From assembly GCA_028622995.1 (NCBI GenBank), contig JAJQJQ010000007.1, positions 7,564,001 to 7,628,000 of the forward strand: DNA of 64,000 bases. The letters run 5' to 3'. Positions 22,256-33,489 of this stretch are shown piece by piece. The notes under the pieces were generated by a model. The model worked only from the letters and a program-made list of their open reading frames with translations, was not told the origin of the DNA and searched no databases. The position numbers and the translations under genes were made by a program. Position 1 is the stretch's first letter; each line of letters starts with the position of its first letter. This DNA comes from Panagrolaimus kolymaensis. Its lineage: Eukaryota > Nematoda > Chromadorea > Rhabditida > Panagrolaimidae.

Positions 22256-22353
22256 TTTTTAAAGTCAAAATTTAAAAAAACAGAATAACTATCTGTTTAT
22301 TTTTTTATCGAAAATATCCCCGACGATTGATGTATGGTACATTTTCGATCGAG

Positions 22354-22495
22354 CCTTTTATACCCATTTCAAAGAATAAATTTTAAAACTCTAATTTGCA
22401 TTTGTTTTTCCATACACGTCAGAGAAGCAAGCACTCCCTTTTTTTAAATTTGTGCGCCCACGAAAAAATAAATAAAACAACGACGCCTCTCTAAA
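22354..22495 (-). promoter_or_regulatory. Conserved upstream block and TATA box of defensin-like copy A
   Basis: On the minus strand TATAAAAGG lies at 22362-22354, about 100 bases before the ATG. Further upstream (22390-22495) are AGAGAGGCGTCGTTG, CGTGGGCGC, a TCTCTGACGTG (CRE-like) and AACAAATGCAAATTAGA, which contains a perfect octamer ATGCAAAT. The same blocks in the same order and spacing precede copy B 36 kb away. The surrounding DNA is otherwise not alike, which points to functional conservation or recent duplication. Confidence 0.7.
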
Positions 22496-23009
22496 AAAAA
22501 CTTTTTGATCTTTTAAATTTCTTTTTTATTGTTACCTTTTTTGTTTTTCGAGTGATTAAAAAATAATATTTTTAAATTAAATGTTTTTTGATTTGAACAT
22601 TTATTTTGTTGTTTTCGTTTGATAGACTGAATTAATTTTTATAAAATTATGAGGGAACTTAAAATGTTATTTTAAAATAATCTATCAAATGTAATTTCAT
22701 GTTAAAAAAAAGAGAGCATAACAGCTTTAAAAAAATAACTTTTTGATCATTTATTTTTTTTAAATCTGAAAGAGTCAGTGATTATTTTTTTAACCATAGA
22801 AAACGATGGTATTTCATTTTTTGTCGTTGTTGTTGTTTTGAATTTTGATTCGCATAATCTGCATTCATTTTTTTGTAAACTCAAGAATCAACGATTTTTT
22901 TTAAAACTTTTTTAAATCTTTTTTGGAAACTTTTATTATGTCACCGGTAAAAAATAAAAAATAAATATAAACTATAAGACGAAGAAAAAAACGTGTCAAC
23001 ATAAAATAA
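22496..23009. other. Intergenic AT-rich stretch
   Basis: This lies between the defensin-like promoter and the 3' end of the coiled-coil gene on the minus strand. No feature was recognised beyond AATAAA-like hexamers. Confidence 0.4.
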
Positions 23010-25364
23010 TCAAAGGAATTCTTCTTCTTTCTTTTCAGTCATAGCTGCCTTGACATCAAAGCCTTGTGCTTTTAATGCAGCATAAACGTTACATGAAAGT
23101 TGGTCATTATGGTCTTCGATGGTATTTTGAGTATCGGATTTAATTTTGTTGAAATTTGACATAATATCATATTGACGTTGCTGAAACATAAATTTTTAAA
23201 AGATTAAAGAAAAGAATCTTTAAATAATTCTTAAGTACCTTAGCTTCTTCACGAGTTAATGACATATTTGTAATAGATTTATTTATTACGGGCATAACAT
23301 GCTTTGTTGAAATATTTTTGTAAAGTTCTGTACTTTGCATTAAAATATTTCCAAACGCACAAGCTTTTGTAACTTCTCGAGCCAAAATTCGTCGTTGTAC
23401 AGCATTAGCTTTAATTGCATCCTTTTTATCACAAATTTGTTCAACCTTTTTTGTAAAACCATTTATATGCATAATTAATGGGCCATCAACAGTGTTTTTA
23501 ATATGGTTGAAAAATGCCACAATATTTTGCCATGCTACTTGAACTTGGGTAAGTTGTCGAATTCCTTGTTGAAGGTAATATATTACATCCTTTAAATCAA
23601 CTTCATCCATCTTTAATTTAGCTAAATTATTCATAACTTCATTAAGCTTTTCATCAGCAGCATTTTGTTCTTTTCGTAGTTCTTCCGCGAGTCTTCGTTC
23701 ATCTTTCATAGTGTCGCGAGCAACTTCAAGGTTTTTCTTAAAATTTAATTATTTTATATACTCTAGGAAGAAGAAACTATTTTGAATAAAAAGCTTACTT
23801 GTTGAGTTTGCATCAAAGTTTGTCGTTCTTGACTTCTTTGATTTTCTTTTAGCATTTCTCTATTTTCAGCTTCATGCTGAATTTGATAAATATTTTTATA
23901 AGTTTTAATTGCTATTTTGGCGTGAACGATGGCTTCTTTTCGTAAAGCTAGTGTATCTGATTCACCAAAGGCTTCATATAATTTTTTAGCACTTTCTCGA
24001 AGTATTTTTCCTGTTTCAGTTGAAAATTTGTAATCCAAAAGGATTTTAAGATGAGAAACATGATCGCTAATATTTTCTGGAGTGAGCTCGCTTTCGCCTG
24101 TTTGAACAATATCTTCTAAGACACTGAGAAAAGCTATTTCCTAAAAAAAACTAAATATATAAAAATAAAAATAAAATCAAAAAACAATACCATAGCTTGA
24201 GCCTCAATGCCATCCTTTTTTAATTTGGTTACAGAGAAAACGCGGTTTTGTGCATTCCTTAAAATATCAGATGGGATATTTCCAACAAAACTTGAAAGAT
24301 TTTGTACGCTGCTTGTTGCTGACTGAATAATTGAGCTAACATTGTCAATGAGCATAGTCGTAATAACTAAAGTTAAATCCGAGCTTTTTTTCATTTTATC
24401 CTTAAAAATTAAGCTTAAAGTTTTTTTTGTCACTTTTAATAATGGAAAATTACCTTGTAATCCTCCATAGTTTCATCAACAATTTTTTGTTGAATTTCAA
24501 TTTTTTCTTTCATTTCTTTTAAAGCTTTCGTACGTTGCTCTTCTTCGGCTTTCTGCTTTACGAGTTCTTGGTCAACTTCATCTTGTCGCCTTTCTTTTCG
24601 ACCTTGGGTTGCAAGAGCCGCTTGACTTAATTCTCGGATAACTTCTAAAGCTTTAACACATTCATCGTGAGCTTCTTTTGCAGCATCAACGCATTTATCA
24701 GATATAAGCTTAATGGTTTCCAAAGCATAGTCAATCATATCTTTGGAATCTGGATCAGATAACTGCAAGAAATTTTTGTTGAGTTTTTTTACATTTGGAA
24801 TATAAAAAAAACTAACCATTTCCATAGCTTCCAAAATATCATTCATAAGGGATGGCATTTCATTTAAATTCCTTTGAATTTTATCAATTGAATTGTGGCC
24901 AGTTCGAAATGCATCGCACAAAGCATTAATAACTTGATATAATGATGCTTTAAAAGAATCCGGAGTTCGAAGATATAGAAATTTTTCATTTGGATCACCA
25001 CTTTTTAATGAAGGATCCTTAGTACAGCATGCAAGAATAGTCAACGTTTCAATCATACATGCAACTTTAGCAGTTTGAAGAAGATTTGCAGAAATATGAC
25101 GAGCTTTGACACATTCATCCCAAATAATCTTAGAAACAACTTCTTTATCTTTAGTTGTTAACGTAGATAATGACCTTTAAAAAATCAGCATTAAAAAATC
25201 ACAGGTTACGAAAAAATTAATAAGGAGAGAATAAAATTTAAAGAAATTAGTTTTTTGAATTTTTGTTCACAAAAATATAATATGAAAGGGTTATTTCTTT
25301 TTGTTATGCTTTTAATAAACATATTCTCTTACAGAAAAGTGGAAAAAAAAAGGATAACTTACAT
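23010..25364 (-). CDS. Large coiled-coil protein of unknown function, 7 exons, about 629 aa
   Basis: Exons in transcript order are 25364-25363 (only the A and T of the start codon), 25174-24817, 24762-24454, 24400-24191, 24140-23799, 23736-23239 and 23180-23010. Every later intron is phase 0. No signal peptide is seen. A helical N-terminal region precedes a Glu/Lys/Gln-rich coiled coil at about residues 160-225. An amphipathic, more hydrophobic patch follows at about 230-265 (LTLVITTMLIDNVSSIIQ), then another helical segment, a second coiled coil at about 330-425, and a helical C-terminus ending KKEEEFL. I do not recognise a Pfam-type domain. A long helical hairpin with a central apolar patch recalls helical pore-forming or membrane-binding proteins, but this is only architectural. 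It is divergent to another coiled-coil gene at 26720. Confidence 0.7.
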
Positions 25365-25908
25365 TTTTTTTACAAAGGAAAAGAGAGATGCAATATATTT
25401 TATGAGAATTATCTGCAAATTATTAATGTAGGCAAAGTTTTATGAAAATACAGCAAACGCGAAAGAAAAAAAGTAAAGCGAAGCGATTTTAAATTACGAC
25501 TCAGATTTTTTAGTTTGTTTCGAAAAAAAGGTTCATAAAAGTTAGTGGGAAAATGTTAGTCGAACAGAAAAAATAACCTTCATACTTTATAAATAACTAA
25601 ATAAATCTCAAAAGCAATAAAAAAAATTTAATGCAATGAATCTTACTAATTGCAAATATCAATAGCGTACTCTAAGAATATAGAAACTTTTTTCTCTCTC
25701 TAAATCCATGAATCAACCACTGCTTCTCCTAATAAAGAATATTTTGAAATAATGGGCAAAGATAGCTATAATTTTTGCCTCAATAAAAAAAAATTGACCT
25801 GTCAATAATTTTTGTATGAAATTATACCCTCTCTCAATATACGAACAAAAGCAATGAACTTTTTCGAGTGTGAAAATGAAGAACTTTCATAACCTTTCTC
25901 GTCGAGAT
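25365..25908. other. Divergent intergenic region, left part
   Basis: 5' side of the coiled-coil gene. AT-rich, no TATA box clearly placed. It ends at the left target duplication of the MITE. Confidence 0.35.
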
Positions 25909-26392
25909 TTAGGGTTCCGATCCCCCCCCCCCCCCGAAGTCGGGGAAAATCCCCGATTCCCCGGGCCGGGGAAACTCCCCGATTCCCCGTCCCCGACCAA
26001 TATCGTTCCCCGGCCGGGGATTCCCCGACTCAGCTTTCCCCGTCGGGGAATTCCCCGTCCCCGTCCCCGACCTATTTTTGACGGGGAAAAAATCGGGGAG
26101 AATTTTGATTTTCTTTAAAACATGAGTTCTTCTTAGCCCAAACTCTAGATTCTTATTAATTAAGGCTAAATATGCTACTATTTAAACAAAAGAAAAAAAA
26201 TTTCCTTTAAAAATTAACATTAAAAAATTTTTCGGGGAATTCCCCGGGTAAAATTTCATTTTCGGGGATTCCCCGATTCCCCGTCCCCGACAGATGCTCT
26301 CCCCGGCCGGGGAATTCCCCGAGTCAAAATCGATTTTCGGGGATTCCCCGTTCCCCGACTTTTTCTGATTTCGGGGGGGGATCGGAACCCTA
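25909..26392. mobile_element. hAT-like MITE with GGGGAATCCCC repeat body
   Basis: A 484-bp element has inverted termini TAGGGTTCCGATCCCCC and its complement. It is flanked by the 8-bp direct repeat GTCGAGAT at 25901-25908 and 26393-26400. The length of the duplication and the TAGGG start fit the hAT superfamily. The body is built of CCCCGATTCCCCG-type units in both orientations, with a central AT-rich spacer, so each strand can fold into a long hairpin. It is far richer in GC than its surroundings. No transposase is encoded. A run of 14 Cs lies at the left end. Confidence 0.8.
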
Positions 26393-26719
26393 GTCGAGAT
26401 ACAAAGTAACGAAATTAAGTAAACAAATAACCTAAAAATAAAGTATGAGGAAGTTTGTCCCAAAATCACTCGGCTTTCTATGAATGCAACAACAATAACA
26501 AGCATTTGCAAACGCATGGACAAAAAATATAATAACAAAAAAGTCTAACTTTTTTTTCGGAGTTGTTGTGAATAACAATATTGAGAAAAAAAGTTTCCCA
26601 TCACCAAACTGAAAGGTCAAATCTTTATACAAAAATTTGATTTTTTTCAAAACTTTATTTCTCGCAAATTCTTTTATTCCTTTTCACGAGGAAATACTGA
26701 AAAGCATTCCGATTTTATA

Positions 26720-28193
26720 ATGGATCTTGTATTATCACCAGATTTGGTTGATGGAATTAATTCCACAAAATTTTCCATGTATGCTTGATTTAACTTTTAT
26801 TTATCATAAAATTATTCAATCCTTTTAGAGATGAACAAAAAATATTTAATTCCTTCAATGAACTCTTTAACGATGGAGTTTCAATAGTTTCATGCCTCAA
26901 TTATGTAAGTTTTCTATTTATGCATTTTTCATTTCAAAAGACATTCATCCTTAAAACTTTTTATTTGTTTTGTAAAATGTTTTAACATTTCTTAGTTTAT
27001 TTTTTTCAAAAAGAAAAACTGTGACTAAAATTCGGAAAACTTGGTATATAGGAGTTATGATTAAAAATACATTTAAAAAATTTTTTAATGGTACACACTT
27101 CACTTAAATTTTTATTTAGGAAATGATTAACCTTCAAAGAAATATTGATGTTAATTCTGAGATTATTATTAAAACCGTTAAATCTCAAAAACAAAAGTTA
27201 GACCAACTTGGCAGTGAAATCGGCAATATCAAAGCGGGCATTGAAGAATGTGGCCAAAATAATTTATTAGCACTTCGTCAAAGTGAACTACGCATAGAAG
27301 AGAATGAGCTTGAAATCATTCGAATCAAAAATGAATCAGATTCTGCTGAACGAGAGAAAAATTATTGTAAAGATACGTTTGAGGATGTAAGTTTTCTGAC
27401 AATTATTTTTTTTAGCGTTTTTGATATTTAAATTTTAGGCAAAAAAACAATTTGACGCAGAAAAAGAAAATCTTGACAAACATAAGCGCAACGATAAAGA
27501 ATTAAATGAAAGTCAAGATAATGAGGCAAAAGTTGGAATAGCTTCAGTTGGGGCAGCAGGGGCATTTGCGCTTGCTGGATTACTCTTTCCTCCATTAGAA
27601 GTATTTTATTTTTCTTCAAACCCCCAAACATAAATATTTTTTTAGATTGTAGCTATAGTTGGAGTAATAGGCGGTCTTAGTAATGTAGTTACTTCAAGCG
27701 CCATCATCGGCATTCAACAAATTTTAAAAAATTCTCAAGAGAAATTGAACGATTTACAATCTAAATTAGATTCAACCAAATCACAAATGGAGAAGAAAGA
27801 AAGTAATAATTTATTTGATTTTTTAAACTATGCATAAAAAAAATTTTTATAGAAGAATTTACTAATGCTCAAGAAAAAATACTCATTGTAAAAAACAATC
27901 TAATTTTTGCCGAAAATTCTTATGAAAACGAAAGAAAAAAACCTGAAATTTTTCGAAAAATTATCGAATTCATTACAAAATTTCAAGTTGCAATTAATAC
28001 TTGGCGTGAAACTTTTGATCAAATTATTAATATTTATAATATACATCAAAATCGTGCAATTACAAATATTCAAAGAATCAAAGAAAGAAATAATAGAAAT
28101 TTTTTGATTCAAATTAAAAATGTTTTACAACAAAATGAAAAATTATTTATTGAGTACAAAACAGTAAAATTTATTTTACAAATTAGTGAATAA
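26720..28193 (+). CDS. Coiled-coil protein with central hydrophobic hairpin, 6 exons, about 353 aa
   Basis: Exons are 26720-26778, 26829-26904, 27120-27386, 27439-27600, 27646-27802 and 27853-28193, with frame kept throughout. The start has no signal peptide. A long coiled coil spans about residues 45-165. A Gly/Ala/Val-rich apolar segment follows at about 166-212, broken by PPLE exactly at an intron, which suggests two short membrane-inserting limbs. A second long helical region runs to residue 353 (ELLE-type heptads rich in Lys, Gln, Asn, Ile). This helix, apolar hairpin, helix layout is known from alpha-helical pore-forming proteins and some membrane-fusion or scaffold proteins. I cannot assign a family by eye. 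The divergent neighbour at 25364 also has helix, apolar patch, helix, so they may act together. Confidence 0.7.
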
Positions 28194-28363
28194 CCACATT
28201 TTTGTTTAGGGTCAAAAAAATTTACATTTTTCCGTAATTACTGTTTTAATTTTTGCTTTGTATTGCTTTTTTTTGTATTTTTTTGTTTTTAAAAAAGTTA
28301 TTTATCACAAATAAATTGTATATTTTTTTATAAGAATGATTTAATTGCACAAAAATAATATTT

Positions 28364-29775
28364 TTAAATACGACGACCATAAGGATTTGATTCAACTGCA
28401 GCAGTTGGTGCTGGGGCAGGTCGTGGTCGGGATTCTCCATATGCTGCAGATGCTTGAGGAGTATATTGTTGAGATGGAGGTTTAGCTGCTACTGGAGCGG
28501 TTGGAGCATCATATCCTCCACCATTATTATTGCTTTCAACTCCAGCTGTTCGACTTGGGCATGGACAATATCCTGCATCATCTCCAGGTCGACCATCCAT
28601 TCCACGCATGCCAGGTCTTCCATTTTGTCCTGGCATGCCTACAGCTCCGGTAGGCCCAGGTGGTCCAGTAGGGCCATCATTTCCTCGTTGACCATCTTGT
28701 CCAGGATATCCAGCAGGTCCAGGTTGACCAATGGGGCCTGTTTCACCTTTAGGTCCAGCTAATCCCTTCATGCCTCGAATTCCTTCTCGTCCAGGATTTC
28801 CAGGTTCACCCATTTTTCCTGGTTTTCCATTTTCACCTGGTTGTCCAGGATTTCCAGGATATCCAGGGCGGCCATCTTCACCCTAAGAAAAATTGTTTCA
28901 ATATTTCCAAAATTAAAAAATTTAGATAATTAACTTACAGGTCTTCCAGGTGGTCCAGATTCACCTTCTTTTCCAGCTTCTCCAGAATCTCCAGGTTGAC
29001 CAGGACTTCCTCGAGGTCCCATGGGACAAACTCGGCAGCCAGCATTTGGATCTACAGTAACGGGAGGAGCAATACCAGGAAGACCAGGAGCTCCAGGTTC
29101 TCCTCTAGCACCAGGGACGCCATCCTCGCCCTAAAATACAAAAGTTGCATAAATTTTATTTAAAATAAAACTTTTATCTAAATTTTTGTCAAAAAAAAAG
29201 TTATAAAACTTACAGGTTTCCCTGAAGGTCCTGGAGGTCCAGCTGGACAAGAATTTCTCGAATTGCAATTACAACTTGGCCCAGAAGTTACAAATGCATC
29301 TTTTTTAGGAGCATAACTATTTGGTTTTGAAGCCGTGAACCCTCGAGAATATGAATCTCCTCCTCCTCCACCATAACCTGCTTGACGTCGAGGTCGATCA
29401 GCAGAGTAATAATGGCCTTTAGCAATAGTGAGCTCTTCCCATGCTTTGTTGGCGATGGATTGAAATTGTTTCGAGTCGATTTCTAACTGAAACATTACGC
29501 TTTTAACAACAAAAAAATTAAAAAAACAAAAACTATTTTTCGACGTGGAAAATGAAAGAGTTAAAGTAAAAACAAAATTTTCTTGTTAAATCTTTTAAGA
29601 AAATTAATTTTAGATTTTAAGTTACCAAAAAATGTTTTTGTTTTTAAGCTTAGCTTACCTGAACATTGATATCATTAATTTTTCCAACAAGTGCCGGAAT
29701 ATAGGTGAAAACAGTTAATAAAGCTCCCAAAGAAGCTGCAATAGCTAAATATCCAGCTGTTCGAGCTCCTTCCAT
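28364..29775 (-). CDS. Nematode cuticle collagen, 4 exons, about 366 aa
   Basis: Exons in transcript order are 29775-29659, 29486-29214, 29130-28939 and 28882-28364; all introns are phase 0. Exon 1 plus the start of exon 2 form the nematode collagen N-terminal domain with a hydrophobic signal-anchor (YLAIAASLGALLTVFTYIPA) and the LEIDSKQFQSIANKAWEEL helix. A subtilisin/furin-like site RPRRQ follows. Cysteine pairs (CNCNSRNSC, CRVC, CPCP) bracket the Gly-X-Y blocks. Blocks sit at the end of exon 2, in exon 3 and across the first half of exon 4. The C-terminal ~70 residues are Pro/Ala/Gln-rich with Tyr (QQYTPQASAAY), suited to di-tyrosine cross-links. The product is a structural component of the cuticle, secreted by the epidermis. 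Its upstream flank is repeat copy 1. Confidence 0.92.
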
Positions 29776-30030
29776 GATAGCGGCGCTCAAAGTCGTTTTA
29801 TTATAACCAGCAAGCAAAAAAGATAAAAATGCAAAACTTTTGGAAATGAAGGATTCTTTTTATATTTGCAATTTTTTGTTTAATAACGGTTCCTCCTCCT
29901 CGTCTTCGTTTTTTAGAATCATCTTCAAAAGTTTTTAATTTGAGCCCTTAAAAATAAGAAACAGGATTTATTTGTAGAAAAAAAGAAAAAAGAAAAAATA
30001 ATAAATGCAAATACAAAAAAGGCTCTTTTT
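29776..30030. promoter_or_regulatory. Upstream flank of the collagen gene
   Basis: This is AT-rich DNA before the collagen ATG with a CCTCCTCCTCGTC patch at about 29891. No TATA box is certain. The segmental repeat begins beyond it. Confidence 0.3.
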
Positions 30031-30034
30031 GGAT

Positions 30035-31105
30035 CGAAAAAAAGAAAAGGAGATCGTTCCACGTTTTGGAACGTTTTTTTCCCAATGAGAAACTTTTTTT
30101 TTGTTGATTGGAAGTGAGGAAAAAAATTGGATAGAGAAAGAACAAGAAAAAAGTTTGAGTGACCGCCGCCACGTCGCATCCAACTTGGAAGGATGCAAAA
30201 AAAGGAGGAAAAAAAGAAAAAGAAAATTCGACAATAAATAAATTGGAAATAAAATATACCTGGGCACAGCCAGACGACATTTTTTTGAAATTTTTCGCTA
30301 CATAAACAACTATAATCGTGCAGAATCGTCCCCACTTGCCCATGTATGTAATACAAAAAAATACAAAAAGATGTAAATAAAATAAAAAATGATCCAAGAA
30401 AACTTACATTTGATTTTGAAAACTAACTTCTTATTCTGGTTTCGAAAGAAAAGAAATAAAACATAATAATAATTTCTGCTAACTAAAAAAAAGGAATCAA
30501 GAATTTTTTAAATAAAGTTAAATGAAAAAGAAGAAAAAATAAGCATACTTTAATCTTGAAGCAATAAAAAAATTAAAAAGTAAACAAAAATGGCTTGCCT
30601 TCGTTTCAAGCCTATCAACAATATTTATATATTCGAAACTCTATTTATTTTTTATTAATTCTTTCAAGAAGTTTTTTTGAATAAACAGAATTTTCTTAAA
30701 TCTTTATAACATTTTTATAAAATAAATATTATTCGTTACAAAATTTGATAAATTTAAATTTATTTGAGGATAAATGGTTCCAAAACAAAGTAAATGTATT
30801 AGAATTAAATAAGTTTCTTTCATAAAAAAATATATATAACAGAAAATTCAGATCAAAAAACAAATTTAAATATAAAAAAAATATAATCATTTTCAAGTAA
30901 GCGAAAAATGTGAGTCACCGTAAAAAAAATTTTATACAAAAGACAAATTACAATTTATATGAAAATTTTAGAAAGCGAAGAATTGAGTTCCAATTTTATG
31001 TCGGCATGATTCTGGCACGCACCCTTCTTGTTGATTATTGGAATTTATTTTATACTCAAGTGTGCAGCCCCGATGTTTTCGATTGGTCATATCCACCTCA
31101 AAATA
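30035..31105. repeat. Segmental duplication, copy 1 (includes PAN-gene 3' end fragment)
   Basis: From the TTCCACGTTTTGGAACG segment onward this matches copy 2 (32907) and copy 3 (34888), sharing CCGCCGCCACGTCGCATCC, the GGGCACAGCCAGACGAC segment and GCAGAATCGTCCCC. The right part, 30740-31105, also matches 35560-35873, including 120 bp of the last exon of the PAN gene (TGTCGGCATGATTCTGGCAC). The PAN fragment here has no intact frame context and ends abruptly at the retroelement. The duplicated unit is therefore intergenic DNA plus the 3' end of the PAN gene. Confidence 0.8.
30980..31105 (-). pseudogene. Fragment of the PAN-gene last exon
   Basis: About 120 bp is strongly similar to 35760-35873, the end of the last PAN-gene exon on the minus strand, with small changes. 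The upstream exons are missing because a retroelement fragment starts at about 31100. Confidence 0.75.
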
Positions 31106-32900
31106 GACAAAACTTTGGGCCGAATAATAATGGATATAATAATGGCAATAGTGGGTTTAATAATAATGGATATAATATGATAGGTTATGACAACCAAAAT
31201 ATGCAAGGGCCATGGCGGACATCATATAATCAAAATAACATGTGGCAAAATCCGCCATGGCAAATGCAATTCGATGGTAATAATGGGTATGCAAATAATG
31301 CATATATGAATAATGGATGGGGCATGAGACCTCAGCGGCCTAGGCAACAAACATGGCAAATTCAAAATTCCAAGACACAAGGGCAGCAAACAAGGATGAA
31401 CTATTACAATCCTGAAAATGGATAATTGAGAAATGGATATAATAATATAAAAAATAATATGCAAAATAAACCTCGATTTATGAAACCAAATAACAATAAT
31501 GGCAATGCAAACCAAAATGCATATAATCCAAGAAGGCCACAACAACGGGTTGCACAAGTTCATGCATTAGAAGATGATGAAGTATATCTTCCAACATATG
31601 AAGAAAAGTCTTCCAAAAATGTTCTGAAAAAAAAGCATTAAGGGAACAACTTAAAATTGTGAAGCAAATTCAACGTAATTTTTGGAATAGAAGACCCAGA
31701 AGGAGCGGGAGAAGAATGTGGTGCAATATGGGATGAAGCATGTTTTTTAGAAATGAATGAAGATATTCCACTATAGAAGGTTTTAAGTGAAGAAACAAAG
31801 AATAGAAGCATGAGGGAAACCCAAAGTTCCACATCGTAGTATAAGGAAGTGAGAATGGTGATGAGAATTGAACTAAGGGGAATGCATGAAACTGCGGTAG
31901 TTTCAGAAATGGAAAAAGTAAAAAAGGAAGCTAAAATTAAAAATGAAAAGAGATTAGATGGTAACAAATCAAAAAGTCAAAAGAGAAAATGAATCAAAGA
32001 AGACAAAAGTTTTAAAAACACTTTTATATTTGTTCAATAAAATGAAAATTGTAATCATATTACTAATATTGCTTTATGTTGTTAAAGGATCTTCAGCGAC
32101 ATGGGTACACATTTTTATACGAGCCTCACAAATACAGATTTTGTGAAATACTCACAGCAAAAAGTTCAAGTAACACAAGCTAAATTCATGGAGATGATGA
32201 AGTTCAAAAGATGCAGAAAAGGTCTTTTGATGCAAGAAAGAGAAATATGGACAACAAAGAATGAATTGGAGGTACCATTTAAATATTGGAGTACAGGATG
32301 GCAATACAAATGTGTTACTAATTGTATTATGACAGAAACAATAGCAATAGTAAAACATGAGGAAAGTAGATTAATTTCACCCGCAATTTGAAATGAAATT
32401 TTCATAAAGGAGGATAAACAATGTATTCTAAGATCGAAGGAAGCTTTGATTTAGCAGAATAATAAGGAAAAGAGATGTAAATTTGTAAAATCTGAAGGGC
32501 AATATAGGCTGCGATTGGGAAATATATGGCTTTCTGATTCACAAGAATCCGCGTTGTCAATTCCTAAAAATCCGAAGGTTATTACAAATTGTCGAAAGAA
32601 ATTCTTAATTACAGAACAAGGATATGTTATTATTAGAAGTGAATGGGATATCAGGAAGGAAAGAGTAAAAAGAGAGGACGATGATTTTGAGGTATCATCA
32701 TCAAGAGTAGAACCTCCCTTACTGGCAGCTCAATTGACGGCAGTCGAATGGGGTTTAGTTCGATCATTGAGGATTGCTTTTAAACAAACGCTATTACATG
32801 TTTGTTCATTAATGGAATCATGTAGAAGACAAGAGATAATATCATTGATAAGTGATCCCACCATAAAAATGAGACAATTTTTAAATAAGACCGATGAACA
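31100..32900 (+). mobile_element. Decayed retroelement fragment (gag-like and envelope-like reading frames)
   Basis: The left part (31100-31640) encodes an Asn/Gly/Gln/Met-rich, RNA-binding-like sequence interrupted by a stop at 31423-31425, reminiscent of retroelement gag tails. After a spacer, 32042-32391 starts with a signal-peptide-like hydrophobic stretch, and 32515-32890 contains a basic cleavage-like segment and a Cys-containing helical tail. Together they look like an envelope-type glycoprotein split by a frame change and stops. No reverse transcriptase, integrase or LTR was found, so it is a remnant. Similarity was judged by composition and layout only; the class (BEL/Pao, Gypsy or an endogenised viral glycoprotein) is open. 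Confidence 0.5.
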
Positions 32901-32906
32901 ATCGAA

Positions 32907-33480
32907 AAAAAGAAAAGGAGATCGTTCCACGTTTTGGAATGTTTTTTTTCCCAATGAGAAACTTTTTTTTTGTTGATTGGAAGCGAAAGAAAAAATTGGA
33001 GAGAGAAAGAACAAGAAAAAAGTTTGAGTGACCGCCGCCGCTACGTCACATCCAACTTGGAAGGATGCAAAAAAAGGAGGAAAAAAAGAAAAAGAAAATT
33101 CGACAATAAATAAATTGGAAATAAAATATACCTGGGCACAGCCAGACGACATTTTTTTGAAATTTTTAGCTACATAAACAACTATAATCGTGCAGAATCG
33201 TCCCCACTTGCCCATGTATGTAATACAAAAAAATACAAGAAGATGTAAATAAAATAAAAAATGATCCAAGAAAACTTACATTTGATTTTGAAAACTAACT
33301 TCTTATTCTGGTTTCGAAAGAAAAGAAATAAAACATAATAATATTTTTAGCTAACTAAAAAATGGAATCAAGAATTTTTTAAATAAAGTTAAATGAAAAT
33401 GAAGAAAAAATAAGCTTATTTTAATCTTGAAGCAATATAAAAATTAAAAAGTAAATAAAAATGTCTTGCCTTCTTTTCAA
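32907..33480. repeat. Segmental duplication, copy 2
   Basis: This is nearly identical to copy 1 over about 570 bp, from TCGTTCCACGTTTTGG to TTTTCAAGCCTATCA. After that point it joins directly to a fragment of another PAN-gene exon, unlike copies 1 and 3, which implies an internal deletion. Confidence 0.8.
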
Positions 33481-33489
33481 GCCTATCAG

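Noticed and set aside
25921..25935. Run of 14 Cs considered as telomere-like or assembly artefact
   Set aside because: It fits the end of the MITE, whose opposite end has the matching G run. Exact length may still be a sequencing error.
25870..26118. Pro/Arg-rich ORF in the GGGGAATCCCC region, apparently coding
   Set aside because: It arises from the repeat units of the MITE; all frames are open because the units contain no stop. No splice or start context.
28454..28762. Ser-rich plus-strand ORF of 102 aa
   Set aside because: Antisense shadow of the Gly-X-Y region of the collagen gene.
29925..30397. Phe-rich ORFs of up to 149 aa on the minus strand, preserved in three copies
   Set aside because: They are preserved because the DNA is a recent segmental duplication. 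Composition is low-complexity and frames overlap each other.
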